A DNA stretch of 8,124 bases, from NCBI GenBank assembly GCA_904393855.1, contig CAJFNE010000085.1, positions 1-8,124 on the forward strand, in the 5' to 3' direction. This DNA comes from an uncultured Oscillibacter sp. (GTDB lineage Bacteria > Bacillota > Clostridia > Oscillospirales > Oscillospiraceae). The notes under the pieces are model-generated. The model was not told where the DNA came from. It searched no databases and saw only the letters and a program-made list of their open reading frames with translations. Of this stretch, positions 1-5,868 are shown in pieces. Made by a program: the position numbers and the translations under genes. Numbering within the stretch: the first letter of the stretch is position 1; each line of letters begins with the position of its first letter.

Positions 1-35
1 ATCGGCCCTCGTGTGAAATCGTGCTTATTTTCCAT
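1..35 (-). CDS. Probable MATE-family efflux transporter, N-terminal fragment (cut by window edge)
   Basis: Only the first 11 codons plus two bases are present, reading MENKHDFTRGP and then I or M, and the gene continues beyond the left edge. The start is well supported: GGGAGG at 46-41 lies 5 bases before the ATG at 35-33. The pattern 'DFTxGPI' directly after the start resembles the N-terminus of many clostridial MATE drug/sodium antiporters, where a short cytoplasmic D-(F/L/M)-T-x-G-P-I segment precedes the first membrane helix. That identification rests on about ten residues and is an inference. The gene lies 2 bases after the stop of a leader ORF and behind a terminator hairpin, an arrangement common for antibiotic-inducible efflux or resistance genes. 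Another membrane transporter family is the main alternative. Confidence 0.5.
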   Translation of the reverse strand, partial: MENKHDFTRGP

Positions 36-37
36 AT

Positions 38-121
38 TTACCTCCCATAAAAGCGCAAAAAAGCTGGACAAGACATCCGGGCGGCACCCGGCATCTTATC
101 CAGCTTCGTGACTGCGGTCAC
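38..121 (-). CDS. 27-residue leader peptide ORF upstream of the transporter gene
   Basis: A GTG-initiated ORF of 27 codons starts at 121, preceded by GGAGGG at 130-125. It begins MTAVTKLDKM, ends FLRFYGR, and stops with TAA at 40-38. It runs through the whole terminator hairpin (the 5' arm begins at codon 6, AAG). Its last two sense codons, GGG AGG, are the Shine-Dalgarno sequence of the next gene, whose ATG follows the stop by 2 bases. The start lies about 16 bases into the predicted transcript. Placement between a consensus promoter, a terminator and a probable efflux gene is what is expected of a regulatory leader peptide sensing ribosome speed or stalling, as in drug-inducible erm, cat and ABC-F genes. 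The peptide has no membrane segment or recognisable domain. The ORF is visible directly; its translation and role are inferred. Confidence 0.62.
   Translation of the reverse strand: MTAVTKLDKMPGAARMSCPAFLRFYGR
55..106 (-). terminator. Intrinsic terminator/attenuator hairpin inside the leader ORF
   Basis: On the minus strand the arms AAGCTGGATAAGA (106-94) and TCTTGTCCAGCTT (73-61) pair over 13 bp, one of them a U-G wobble. Above a small internal loop, CCGGG (91-87) pairs with CCCGG (81-77) around a five-base loop. The stem runs straight into six T residues (62-57), then GCGCTTTT. This is a textbook factor-independent terminator, only about 10 bases before the transporter's ribosome binding site. 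It can end transcripts of the upstream flavodoxin operon. Because its own promoter also lies upstream, it works as an attenuator for the transporter gene unless the hairpin is disrupted. Confidence 0.85.
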
Positions 122-125
122 AAGC
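103..125 (-). promoter_or_regulatory. Leader 5' hairpin that hides the GTG start and competes with the terminator
   Basis: The leader RNA can fold GCTT (125-122) plus GTGAC (121-117) against GTCAC (112-108) plus AAGC (106-103), with loop CGCA and a single bulged G at 107. That gives nine pairs. The stem contains the leader's GTG start, and its 3' arm uses the first four bases of the terminator stem, so this fold and the full terminator stem cannot both form completely. The pairing is read from the sequence; a regulatory role as an alternative fold is inference. Confidence 0.4.
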
Positions 126-144
126 CCTCCGATGAGCGTTAAAC

Positions 145-173
145 AATGTAGCACGTGGGACGGCGCTTGTCAA
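145..173 (-). promoter_or_regulatory. Sigma-A type promoter for the leader and transporter
   Basis: A perfect -35 TTGACA (173-168) and a -10 TACATT (150-145) are separated by exactly 17 bp. A TG one base before the -10 makes it an extended -10. It points to the minus strand, lies just downstream of the flavodoxin stop codon, and would start transcription near 138, giving a 5' leader of about 16 bases before the leader ORF. It shows that the transporter has its own promoter and need not depend on read-through from the flavodoxin operon. Confidence 0.72.
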
Positions 174-185
174 GGCCCACCCTGC

Positions 186-743
186 TCAGAACTCCACACT
201 GACCGCGTTCTTCACCACGCCGGTGTGGTCGCCCTCCCGAATCCAGGCGGCGATCTCCTCCAGAGCCTCCTCCCGGACGTAGTCGCCGCCGTGGCGGAAC
301 ACCTCCGCCATCTCCCGGTCCAGCTCCGTGGCCTCGGCCCCCTTGGCCTCCACCTGGCGGATCACGGTCTTGGCCATGTGGCCCATCATCAGGCGGTAGA
401 TGCCCCCCAGCTTCTCCGGCGCGTAGCCGCCCCGGAGGTAGAAGATCCTTCCCCCGTCATCGCTGGCTCCGCCGTTGATCCGGGCCTCGGTCCACAGCTC
501 CCCGTTGGCCTGGGGCGAAATGCCCACAATGGCCACCCCCCGGACCGTATAACGGTCCAGGGCCGCCTTCAGCCCCTTCACCTCGCCGGCGATCAGCCAG
601 CCCATGTAGAAGATCTCACTGCCCCGGGGCAACTGCCTCTTGGCGGTCTTGGCGTCATAGGCCGGCAGGTCGGTTTTGGCCGCCAGCAGCTCCGCGTAGC
701 GCCGGGTAAACCCGGTCTGGGATGTGTATACGATCGCTTTCAT
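186..743 (-). CDS. Flavodoxin-fold (FMN-binding) protein, HemG/flavodoxin-5-like
   Basis: This 185-residue protein is probably a cytoplasmic FMN-binding electron carrier or oxidoreductase. The N-terminus MKAIVYTSQTGFT is a first beta strand followed by a TxTGxT phosphate-binding loop (residues 7-13), the hallmark of flavodoxins. A second loop, YMGWLIAG (46-53), and a third, YLRGGYAPEKLG (102-113), match the FMN-edge positions. Length and layout resemble the flavodoxin-domain group that includes protoporphyrinogen oxidase HemG, but I cannot assign a substrate and no haem genes are nearby. The start is firm: GGGAGG at 756-751 lies 7 bases before the ATG. The ATG overlaps the stop of the upstream hydrolase gene as ATGA, so the two are very likely translationally coupled. 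No separate terminator is seen before the transporter leader downstream. The family is well supported; the function is unknown. Confidence 0.83.
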   Translation of the reverse strand: MKAIVYTSQTGFTRRYAELLAAKTDLPAYDAKTAKRQLPRGSEIFYMGWLIAGEVKGLKAALDRYTVRGVAIVGISPQANGELWTEARINGGASDDGGRIFYLRGGYAPEKLGGIYRLMMGHMAKTVIRQVEAKGAEATELDREMAEVFRHGGDYVREEALEEIAAWIREGDHTGVVKNAVSVEF

Positions 744-1909
744 ACTTCTTCCTCCCGTTCCTTTCGATTTTGGCGGCGACTCGCCCTCTCCGCCGCCTCC
801 TCCTGCATGCCCTCCAGCATCAGCCGCAGGTTGCTTTTAAAAAGCATCCCCAGGAACTGCAGCAGATCGTCCCGGGTCTCCTTGTCCAGTTCCGCCAGGG
901 CCCTGGCCATGGAGCCGGTGGACTTGAGGAAATCCCTGCGCAGGTCCGTCAGCGTCACCGCCCCGGAGGCCCCCAGCACAGCGAACAGCCCGTCCACGAA
1001 CCGCTCCCGCCGCTCCACCGGCATCTCCCGCACCCACTGCCGCAGCTCCTGGTCGCACAAGTGGGCCTGCCGGGTCACCTGGCGCAGCGTCACAAACCGG
1101 GGCCCCAGCACCTGCCAGGAGAACCCGTCGTGCTGCAGCAGGCCCAGCTGGTCGCTGTCCACTACGGTGTAGTCCTCCTCATGCTCCAGCAGCATCCCCA
1201 CCACGGAGGACTTGGGCACGATGGAGTGAATCCGGTCCGCGATCCGCCGGTGCTGAGGCAGGTCCAGCAGGTCTGTGTGGAAGCCGGGGCCGTCGTTGGA
1301 CCAGACATCCAGAATCCGCCGCTGGATAGCCGCCGGGCAAAAGACGCCCGCATACACCGCCAGGTTGCCGCCCTTGGAGTGGCCCCCCAGCCGCAGCTTC
1401 CGCCGGGGAAACTGCCGGGCGATCTCCTCCACATAGCTTAGCGCCTTCTTCTGGGCCGGGATCTCCGGCATGCAGGCCATGGCGAAATCCTCCCGCCAAC
1501 CGGCCAAGGTGTCGTCCGTCCCCCGGAAAGACAGATACAGCGCGCCGTCCCCAGTCTCCACGGTCATGGCGGCGAACTGCTCCCCCCGCCCCACGTCCAG
1601 CCGGTCCGCAAAGCCGTGGAGCAGCATCCCCCCGAACCGCCGGGACGCCGCCATCCTCTCCAGCAGGTCCGGCACCGCGTCTGGAACAAAGACCCCCATG
1701 TGGATCTTCTCCCCCTCGGGGAAGCGGGCGAAGAACGATTCCGCCGCCCGCCGCAGCTCCACGCCCTTTCCGCCGCCGGGGGGCGGCACAATGTCCTGAA
1801 AATCCACAAAGGCCAGCTCCGCCAGGATCAGATTGTCCACCTCGTTAAAGGGGTCCTGCTCCAGGGTCAGGTCCCCCCGCCAGTCCAGGTAGTCCAAGAG
1901 ATTCGCCAT
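740..1909 (-). CDS. Mbeg1-like (DUF2974) alpha/beta-hydrolase family protein
   Basis: This 389-residue protein starts MANLLDYLDWRGDLTLEQDPFNEVDNLIL, an opening typical of DUF2974/Mbeg1-like proteins of Firmicutes. FRGTDDTLAGWREDF (128-142) resembles the oxyanion region of class 3 lipases. GGHSKGGNLA (175-184) holds the nucleophile elbow, with Ser178 as the probable nucleophile. Asp206 in SNDGPGF and His260 in LLQHDGF are candidate partners, an inference from spacing. The C-terminal part after about residue 280 is charged and helical, with no signal peptide or membrane segment, so the protein should be cytosolic. The frame is open upstream to 2068, but AAGGAGG at 1922-1916, six bases before the ATG at 1909, and a promoter at 1937-1965 fix this start. 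The natural substrate is unknown; esterase or lipase chemistry is the best guess. It is the first gene of the operon with the flavodoxin-fold protein. Confidence 0.85.
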   Translation of the reverse strand: MANLLDYLDWRGDLTLEQDPFNEVDNLILAELAFVDFQDIVPPPGGGKGVELRRAAESFFARFPEGEKIHMGVFVPDAVPDLLERMAASRRFGGMLLHGFADRLDVGRGEQFAAMTVETGDGALYLSFRGTDDTLAGWREDFAMACMPEIPAQKKALSYVEEIARQFPRRKLRLGGHSKGGNLAVYAGVFCPAAIQRRILDVWSNDGPGFHTDLLDLPQHRRIADRIHSIVPKSSVVGMLLEHEEDYTVVDSDQLGLLQHDGFSWQVLGPRFVTLRQVTRQAHLCDQELRQWVREMPVERRERFVDGLFAVLGASGAVTLTDLRRDFLKSTGSMARALAELDKETRDDLLQFLGMLFKSNLRLMLEGMQEEAAERASRRQNRKEREEEV

Positions 1910-1936
1910 GGGATTCCTCCTTTTCGTCTCCCTCCC

Positions 1937-1965
1937 AGTATATCCAGAATCTCCCCGCTTCACAA
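1937..1965 (-). promoter_or_regulatory. Promoter of the hydrolase-flavodoxin operon
   Basis: On the minus strand TTGTGA (1965-1960) and TATACT (1942-1937) are separated by 17 bp, close to the sigma-A consensus. Transcription would begin near 1930, about 20 bases before the hydrolase start codon and just upstream of its AAGGAGG site. It lies in the 146-bp divergent region shared with the SSB-like gene on the plus strand. Confidence 0.7.
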
Positions 1966-2055
1966 GCCCCGGCACGGTAAAATTTCCGGGAGGGCCTGGT
2001 CTATCTCCGCCGCCGGTCTCATAGGATGTTCCATCACGACCGAGAGGTGGGCAAT

Positions 2056-2655
2056 ATGACAACACCAAGCCAGAACGAAGTGCTGCTGGAGGGCATCCCC
2101 CTGGACACGCCGGCGCCGTCCCATGAGAATCACGGCACCCGGTTTTACCGCTTTCTCCTCCAGGTCCCCCGGCTCTCCGGCACGCCGGACACCCTGCCGG
2201 TCCTGCTGCCGGAGTCCCTGACGGATCGGGTCCTGCCCGGTGCGCCCCTGCGGATTCAGGGGCAGATGCGCTCTTTCAATAACCGCTCCGGTGTGGGCAG
2301 CCGCCTGGTGCTGACGGTCTATGGACAGGTTCTCACGCCGGGGCTGGGGGAACCCTGCAACCACATCATCCTGGCCGGGTCCCTGTGCAAGGCCCCCATC
2401 TTTCGCCGTACGCCCCTGGGCCGCAGCATCTGTGATTTGATGCTGGCGGTCCCCCGCCGGTACGGCCGGGCGGATTACCTCCCCGTCATCGCCTGGGGGC
2501 AGCTGGCCGTGCAGGTCAGCGCCCTGCCGGTGGGGACCTTCGTGGCCCTGGAGGGCCGGGTCCAGAGCCGGACCTATCACAAGGTCACAGCCGGTGGCAC
2601 GGAGGAGCGGGTGGCCTACGAGGTCTCCATGATGCACCTGCTGGAGGGAGCCTGA
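2056..2655 (+). CDS. SSB-like protein with two OB folds
   Basis: This 199-residue protein contains two successive single-stranded-DNA-binding-type OB folds, at about residues 7-93 and 102-195. The first shows FYRFLLQVPRLSGTPDTLPV and then LRIQGQMRSFNNR. The second shows NHIILAGSLCKAPIFRRTPLGR, DYLPVIAWGQLA and VALEGRVQSRTY. The strings 'G..R..TPLG....' and 'PVIAWG' are the conserved core of the SSB family. Similar double-OB proteins occur as stand-alone genes in many Clostridia. The C-terminus is LLEGA, so the acidic DDIPF-type tail that recruits repair proteins to canonical SSB is absent, suggesting an accessory rather than main replication SSB. GAGGTG at 2044-2049 lies six bases before this ATG; an in-frame ATG at 2026 lacks such a site. 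A -10-like TAAAAT at 1978-1983 has no good -35. Function in DNA metabolism is inferred from the family. Confidence 0.8.
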   Translation: MTTPSQNEVLLEGIPLDTPAPSHENHGTRFYRFLLQVPRLSGTPDTLPVLLPESLTDRVLPGAPLRIQGQMRSFNNRSGVGSRLVLTVYGQVLTPGLGEPCNHIILAGSLCKAPIFRRTPLGRSICDLMLAVPRRYGRADYLPVIAWGQLAVQVSALPVGTFVALEGRVQSRTYHKVTAGGTEERVAYEVSMMHLLEGA

Positions 2656-2673
2656 GGGCTCCCTCTGTTTTCT
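2643..2673 (+). terminator. Terminator overlapping the end of the SSB-like gene
   Basis: GAGGGAGCC (2644-2652) pairs perfectly with GGCTCCCTC (2657-2665) over 9 bp around the tetraloop TGAG, followed by TGTTTTCT. The TGA of the loop is the stop codon of the SSB-like gene, so the 5' arm encodes its last residues. It separates this gene from the downstream lipoprotein operon. Confidence 0.83.
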
Positions 2674-2690
2674 GGTGGGAAGCGTCCCGC

Positions 2691-2757
2691 CTGTAACCAT
2701 TTTGATAACTTTTGTGACAAAAATGCAGTGATTCCCCCCTCCCCTCCCTGCTATCAT
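2691..2757 (+). promoter_or_regulatory. Possible promoter and Pho-box-like repeats before the PstS-like gene
   Basis: Three similar heptamers stand in a row: CTGTAAC (2691-2697), TTGATAA (2702-2708) and GTGACAA (2714-2720), with periods of 11 and 12 bp. The first closely resembles an E. coli Pho-box half-site, and the 7+4 spacing of the first pair also fits. A -10-like TATCAT lies at 2752-2757, with no convincing -35 at 16-18 bp. It is about 31 bp beyond the last repeat, further than in known PhoB-activated promoters, so regulation by phosphate is only a suggestion. Confidence 0.27.
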
Positions 2758-2782
2758 AGAAGCATTGAGAGGAGGAATCCCC

Positions 2783-3700
2783 ATGAAATGGACACGCTGT
2801 GTCATCCCCCTGCTGGTCGTCTGCCTGTTGACCGCCGCCTGCGGCGCTCAGCAGCCCCAGGAACCCCAGCCGGGGCAGTTCGTCTTTACCCGGGAGAATT
2901 TCCCCCGACTGGACGGCTCCACCTCCACGGTCCCCCTGGGACAGGCCATCGCCAGCGTGCTGCTGGGGGAGAGCCGGGAGGATGTCAGCGACCTGGTCCA
3001 GTTCTCCAAAACCACCCAGTCCTACCGGAACCTCATGAACGGCAGCGCGGATCTGCTGATCGCCGCCGAGCCGGCGGAGACCATCTGGGAGGAAAAGGAG
3101 GCCCAGGGCTTTGATTGGGAGATGGCTCCCTTCGCCGTGGACGGCCTGGTGTTCCTGGTCAATGCGGACAACCCGGTGGACAGCCTCACCACGGAGCAGA
3201 TCCAGAAGATCTACACCGGCGAGATCACCAACTGGTCCCAGGTGGGGGGCGAGGACCGGGAGATCGTCCCGTTCCAGCGCAACGCCACAGCCGGCAGCCA
3301 GACCGCCATGATCCAGCAGGTCATGGGGGAGCTGCCTCTGATGGACGCCCCGGCGGAATATGTCCGGGGGGAGATGGGAGACCTCATCGAGGCGGTGGCC
3401 GCCTACGACAACTCCCCCGCCGCCATCGGCTACACGGTTTACTACTACGCCGAGGACATGGAGATGGCGGATGGATTGAAGCTCCTGTCCGTGGACGGGG
3501 TGTCCCCCAGTGATGAGACCATCCGCAGCGGGGAGTACCCGTTCCTGAACAACTACTACGTCCTCACCGCCGCGGGGCTGGCGGAGGATGATCCTGCGAA
3601 AGTCCTCTACGACTGGATTCTCAGCGAGGAGGGCCAAAGGCTGGTGGCCCACGAGGGCTATGTCTCCGTGCTGGACGTGGGAACGGAGGCATCGTCATGA
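2783..3700 (+). CDS. PstS-like substrate-binding lipoprotein of an ABC transporter
   Basis: This 305-residue lipoprotein belongs to the phosphate-binding (PstS-like) periplasmic-binding-protein family. The signal peptide VIPLLVVCLLTAAC ends in a lipobox with Cys20 as the lipidated residue, so it should sit on the outer face of the membrane. Family marks are PRLDGSTSTVPLGQAI (41-56), YTGEITNWSQVGGED (144-158), RNATAGSQT (166-174), IGYTVYYYAE (215-224) and a C-terminal YDWILSEEGQRLVAHEGYV. The usual Asp of the phosphate site is not obvious: the corresponding stretch reads LLIAAEP (91-97), so the ligand could be phosphate or another anion. GGAGG at 2771-2775, seven bases before the ATG, sets the start; a TTG at 2765 lies upstream of that site and is rejected. 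No pstC, pstA or pstB follows; instead the next gene, another lipoprotein, overlaps by ATGA. Confidence 0.87.
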   Translation: MKWTRCVIPLLVVCLLTAACGAQQPQEPQPGQFVFTRENFPRLDGSTSTVPLGQAIASVLLGESREDVSDLVQFSKTTQSYRNLMNGSADLLIAAEPAETIWEEKEAQGFDWEMAPFAVDGLVFLVNADNPVDSLTTEQIQKIYTGEITNWSQVGGEDREIVPFQRNATAGSQTAMIQQVMGELPLMDAPAEYVRGEMGDLIEAVAAYDNSPAAIGYTVYYYAEDMEMADGLKLLSVDGVSPSDETIRSGEYPFLNNYYVLTAAGLAEDDPAKVLYDWILSEEGQRLVAHEGYVSVLDVGTEASS

Positions 3701-4785
3701 GGCGGCTCCTGCTCTCCCTGGCCCTGCTGGGGCTGCTGGCCGGCTGCGGCGGCGCGCCGGAGGCGGTCTCCCCCGTCTACACGGACTGGTCCCACCTGGA
3801 GCCCTATGAGCCCCCGGAGGCGGTGTATACCCGGTTCTCCCCCTACTCCGGGGACACCCTGACACCCCGGGAGGACTACGGGCCCCTGCTGCCCTATGTG
3901 GGGGCCTACCCCGAAACAGACAGCTACATGGGCTCCCTGCCCCTGCTGGGCCTGGTCACCGCCGGCGGGGCCGTTGTGACGGACCCGGTGTACGCCCAGA
4001 TTCAAATGGTGGGGGACTTCTGGGGCTCCGTGCCGGAGTACGACCCATTTCTGCTCTTGTATCGGGGAGAGCTCATCGGCCATGAGACCTCGGAGTGGGG
4101 CACCTACCCGGTGGTGGACTTCTCCCTGACGGTGGCGGCCCCGGACGGCAGCTGGGTCCGGGAGATGGGGACCCAGTATATCAACCCCCAGTCCCTGAGA
4201 GACGGCCGTCTGGCTCTCACGGGCCGGGACGGCTCCGCCCTGATCCTGAATGGCGACGGCACAGACGGCACCTACTTCCCCGCCTCCGCCCTGGAGCCCT
4301 TCCTGGGGGATGGCTTCCAGTGGTCCTGGGAGGGCGGCCCGGACCTGAGCTGGGACGGCCGATACGGCCATGTCTGGCGCTACGACGAGAACGACCCGGA
4401 GGGTGACGGCATCGTCTGCTGGCTGGACGCGGACACCGGCACGGTGACGGCAGAGCGTCCGGCGGACTACACACCCACGGAGTACGCCTATGAGGAGGAT
4501 CCGACGTTCCCCGGCTACAGTCGCTCCTCTGCGCTGGCGGATCCCATCACCGGCGCGGCCTACCATTACGCCCGCCGAGAGGACGACAGCGGCTCCGACC
4601 TACTGGACGAAGCCGGGAACGTGGTACTGGCAGACTGTGAGATGCCCTACATCACCCTGGGGATCGGCGACTCCCCCTGGGTCTGGGGAGACCGCATCGC
4701 CTATGGGGAGGACGGCTTCTTCTGCTACCGCGATCTGGAGGGAAATCTGGTCTTCCGCTATCCCGTGGAGACCAACAGCGACTAG
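3697..4785 (+). CDS. Lipoprotein of unknown function, possibly WG-repeat-like
   Basis: This 362-residue protein opens with a short signal peptide and lipobox LLAGC, with Cys17 as the lipid anchor, so it is predicted to be surface-exposed on the cytoplasmic membrane. I do not recognise a catalytic motif. The mature part is rich in Tyr, Trp, Asp and Gly and looks all-beta: YGPLLPYVG (61-69), LLGLVTAGGAVVTDPVYAQI (83-102), LALTGRDGSALILNGDG (172-188) and LLDEAGNVVLADCEMPYITL (302-321). Phrases of the form 'Gl(v/i)...G..V.....Y' recall WG-type beta repeats, which may form a propeller-like fold; this is inference. GGAGG at 3685-3689 lies seven bases before the ATG, and the start overlaps the PstS-like stop as ATGA. 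The strict coupling suggests a joint role at the membrane, for example as a partner or sensor of the binding protein. The gene appears intact and ends just before a strong terminator. Confidence 0.78.
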   Translation: MRRLLLSLALLGLLAGCGGAPEAVSPVYTDWSHLEPYEPPEAVYTRFSPYSGDTLTPREDYGPLLPYVGAYPETDSYMGSLPLLGLVTAGGAVVTDPVYAQIQMVGDFWGSVPEYDPFLLLYRGELIGHETSEWGTYPVVDFSLTVAAPDGSWVREMGTQYINPQSLRDGRLALTGRDGSALILNGDGTDGTYFPASALEPFLGDGFQWSWEGGPDLSWDGRYGHVWRYDENDPEGDGIVCWLDADTGTVTAERPADYTPTEYAYEEDPTFPGYSRSSALADPITGAAYHYARREDDSGSDLLDEAGNVVLADCEMPYITLGIGDSPWVWGDRIAYGEDGFFCYRDLEGNLVFRYPVETNSD

Positions 4786-4801
4786 GAAAATTCCCATAGA
4801 A

Positions 4802-4834
4802 AAGAACCGGAGAGGCAAGTCCTCTCCGGTTCTT
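4802..4834. terminator. Bidirectional terminator between convergent operons
   Basis: AAGAACCGGAGAGG (4802-4815) and CCTCTCCGGTTCTT (4821-4834) form a perfect 14-bp stem with loop CAAGT. Its minus-strand 3' side runs into TTCTTTTCT, a good T-rich tail for the arg operon. On the plus strand it is followed by CGTTTACTT, a weaker tail for the lipoprotein operon. It lies 17 bp after the plus-strand stop and 4 bp after the argF stop, so it serves both converging units. Confidence 0.88.
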
Positions 4835-4837
4835 CGT

Positions 4838-5815
4838 TTACTTCATCAGTTCATACATGACGGCCTTGATGGTGTGCATCCGGTTCTCCGCCTCGTCAAA
4901 GACGATGGACTGCTCACTCTCAAACACCTCGTCTGTGACCTCCATGGCGTCCCGGCCGAACTTCTCACCCATCTCACGACCCACCTGGGTCTTGTGGTCG
5001 TGATAGGCGGGCAGGCAGTGCATAAACCGGCACTGGGGACCGGCGTTGTCCATGAGGGCACGCGTCACCTGATAGGGGGCCAGGGCGTCGATCCGCTCCT
5101 GCCAGACCTCCACCGGCTCGCCCATGGAGACCCAGACGTCCGTGTAGAGCACGTCGGCGTTCTTCGTGGCCGCCATGGGGTCCTCGATGAACTCCAGCAC
5201 CGCGCCGGTCTTGGCGGCGATGGCCTGGCAGGTGTCGATGAGCTGCTGGTCCGGCATGTACGCTTTGGGGGCGCAGGCCACAAAGTGCATCCCCATCTTG
5301 GCGCAGCCCACCATGAGGCTGTTGCCCATGTTATACCGGGCATCCCCCAAATACACCAGCTTGATGCCCCGGAGCTTCCCGAAGTGCTCCTGGATGGTCA
5401 GGAAGTCCGCCAGGATCTGGGTAGGGTGGAACTCGTTGGTGAGGCCGTTGAACACCGGCACCCCGGCGTACCGGGCCAGCTCCTCCACGATGGTCTGGCC
5501 GTAGCCCCGGTACTCGATGCCGTCAAACATCCGGCCCAGCACCCGGGCGGTGTCGGCGATGGACTCCTTCACGCCGATCTGGCTGCCGGTGGGGCCCAGG
5601 TATGTGGAGCCCATCCCCAGGTCCTGAGCCGCCACCTCAAAGGCGCAGCGGGTCCGGGTGGAGGTCTTTTCAAAGATCAGCGCCACGTTCTTCCCCTCCA
5701 GATAGCGGTGGGGAATCCCGGCCTTCTTCTTGGCCTTCAGATCCGCGGCGGTATCCAGAAACTGCTGGATCTCCGCAGGGGTGAAGTCCAGGAGTTTTAA
5801 GAAGTGTTTGTTCAT
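4838..5815 (-). CDS. argF: Ornithine carbamoyltransferase
   Basis: This cytosolic enzyme transfers the carbamoyl group from carbamoyl phosphate to ornithine to give citrulline, the sixth step of arginine biosynthesis. All signatures are present in the 325 residues: the carbamoyl-phosphate loop STRTR (52-56), HPTQ (130-133), the ornithine-binding TDVWVSMGE (225-233) with the mobile SMG loop, and the catalytic HCLPAY (266-271). Length is normal for the family. The start is ATG at 5815 with AAAGGA at 5828-5823, seven bases upstream; the frame is open to 5953 but the extra residues are unlike the family and lie in a repeat. It is the last gene of argB-argD-argF, and biosynthetic neighbours argue for the anabolic enzyme rather than the arginine deiminase version (arcB). 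No clear promoter or ArgR operator was seen in the gap before it. Confidence 0.96.
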   Translation of the reverse strand: MNKHFLKLLDFTPAEIQQFLDTAADLKAKKKAGIPHRYLEGKNVALIFEKTSTRTRCAFEVAAQDLGMGSTYLGPTGSQIGVKESIADTARVLGRMFDGIEYRGYGQTIVEELARYAGVPVFNGLTNEFHPTQILADFLTIQEHFGKLRGIKLVYLGDARYNMGNSLMVGCAKMGMHFVACAPKAYMPDQQLIDTCQAIAAKTGAVLEFIEDPMAATKNADVLYTDVWVSMGEPVEVWQERIDALAPYQVTRALMDNAGPQCRFMHCLPAYHDHKTQVGREMGEKFGRDAMEVTDEVFESEQSIVFDEAENRMHTIKAVMYELMK

Positions 5816-5868
5816 AGTGGCTTCCTTTCTATCGAATGTCTTTTGAGACAGGAAATCTTCCTTTAAAT

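Noticed and set aside
108..1172. Long plus-strand ORF antisense to the flavodoxin and hydrolase genes
   Set aside because: It lacks family features or a ribosome site and lies opposite two well-supported genes; long antisense frames are common in GC-rich coding DNA.
1910..2068. 53-codon N-terminal extension of the hydrolase
   Set aside because: It would contain the promoter and Shine-Dalgarno of the shorter form, and its residues do not resemble the family.
2585..3652. 355-codon minus-strand ORF antisense to the PstS-like gene
   Set aside because: The composition is shadow-like (rich in Gly, His, Arg, Leu), no motif is seen, and the plus strand encodes a clear lipoprotein.
3658..4566. 302-codon minus-strand ORF opposite the second lipoprotein
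   Set aside because: No recognisable motif or ribosome site; the plus-strand gene has a lipobox, a Shine-Dalgarno and ATGA coupling.
4490..5800. 436-codon plus-strand ORF crossing the terminator and argF
   Set aside because: It runs through a strong bidirectional terminator and is antisense to a certain argF.
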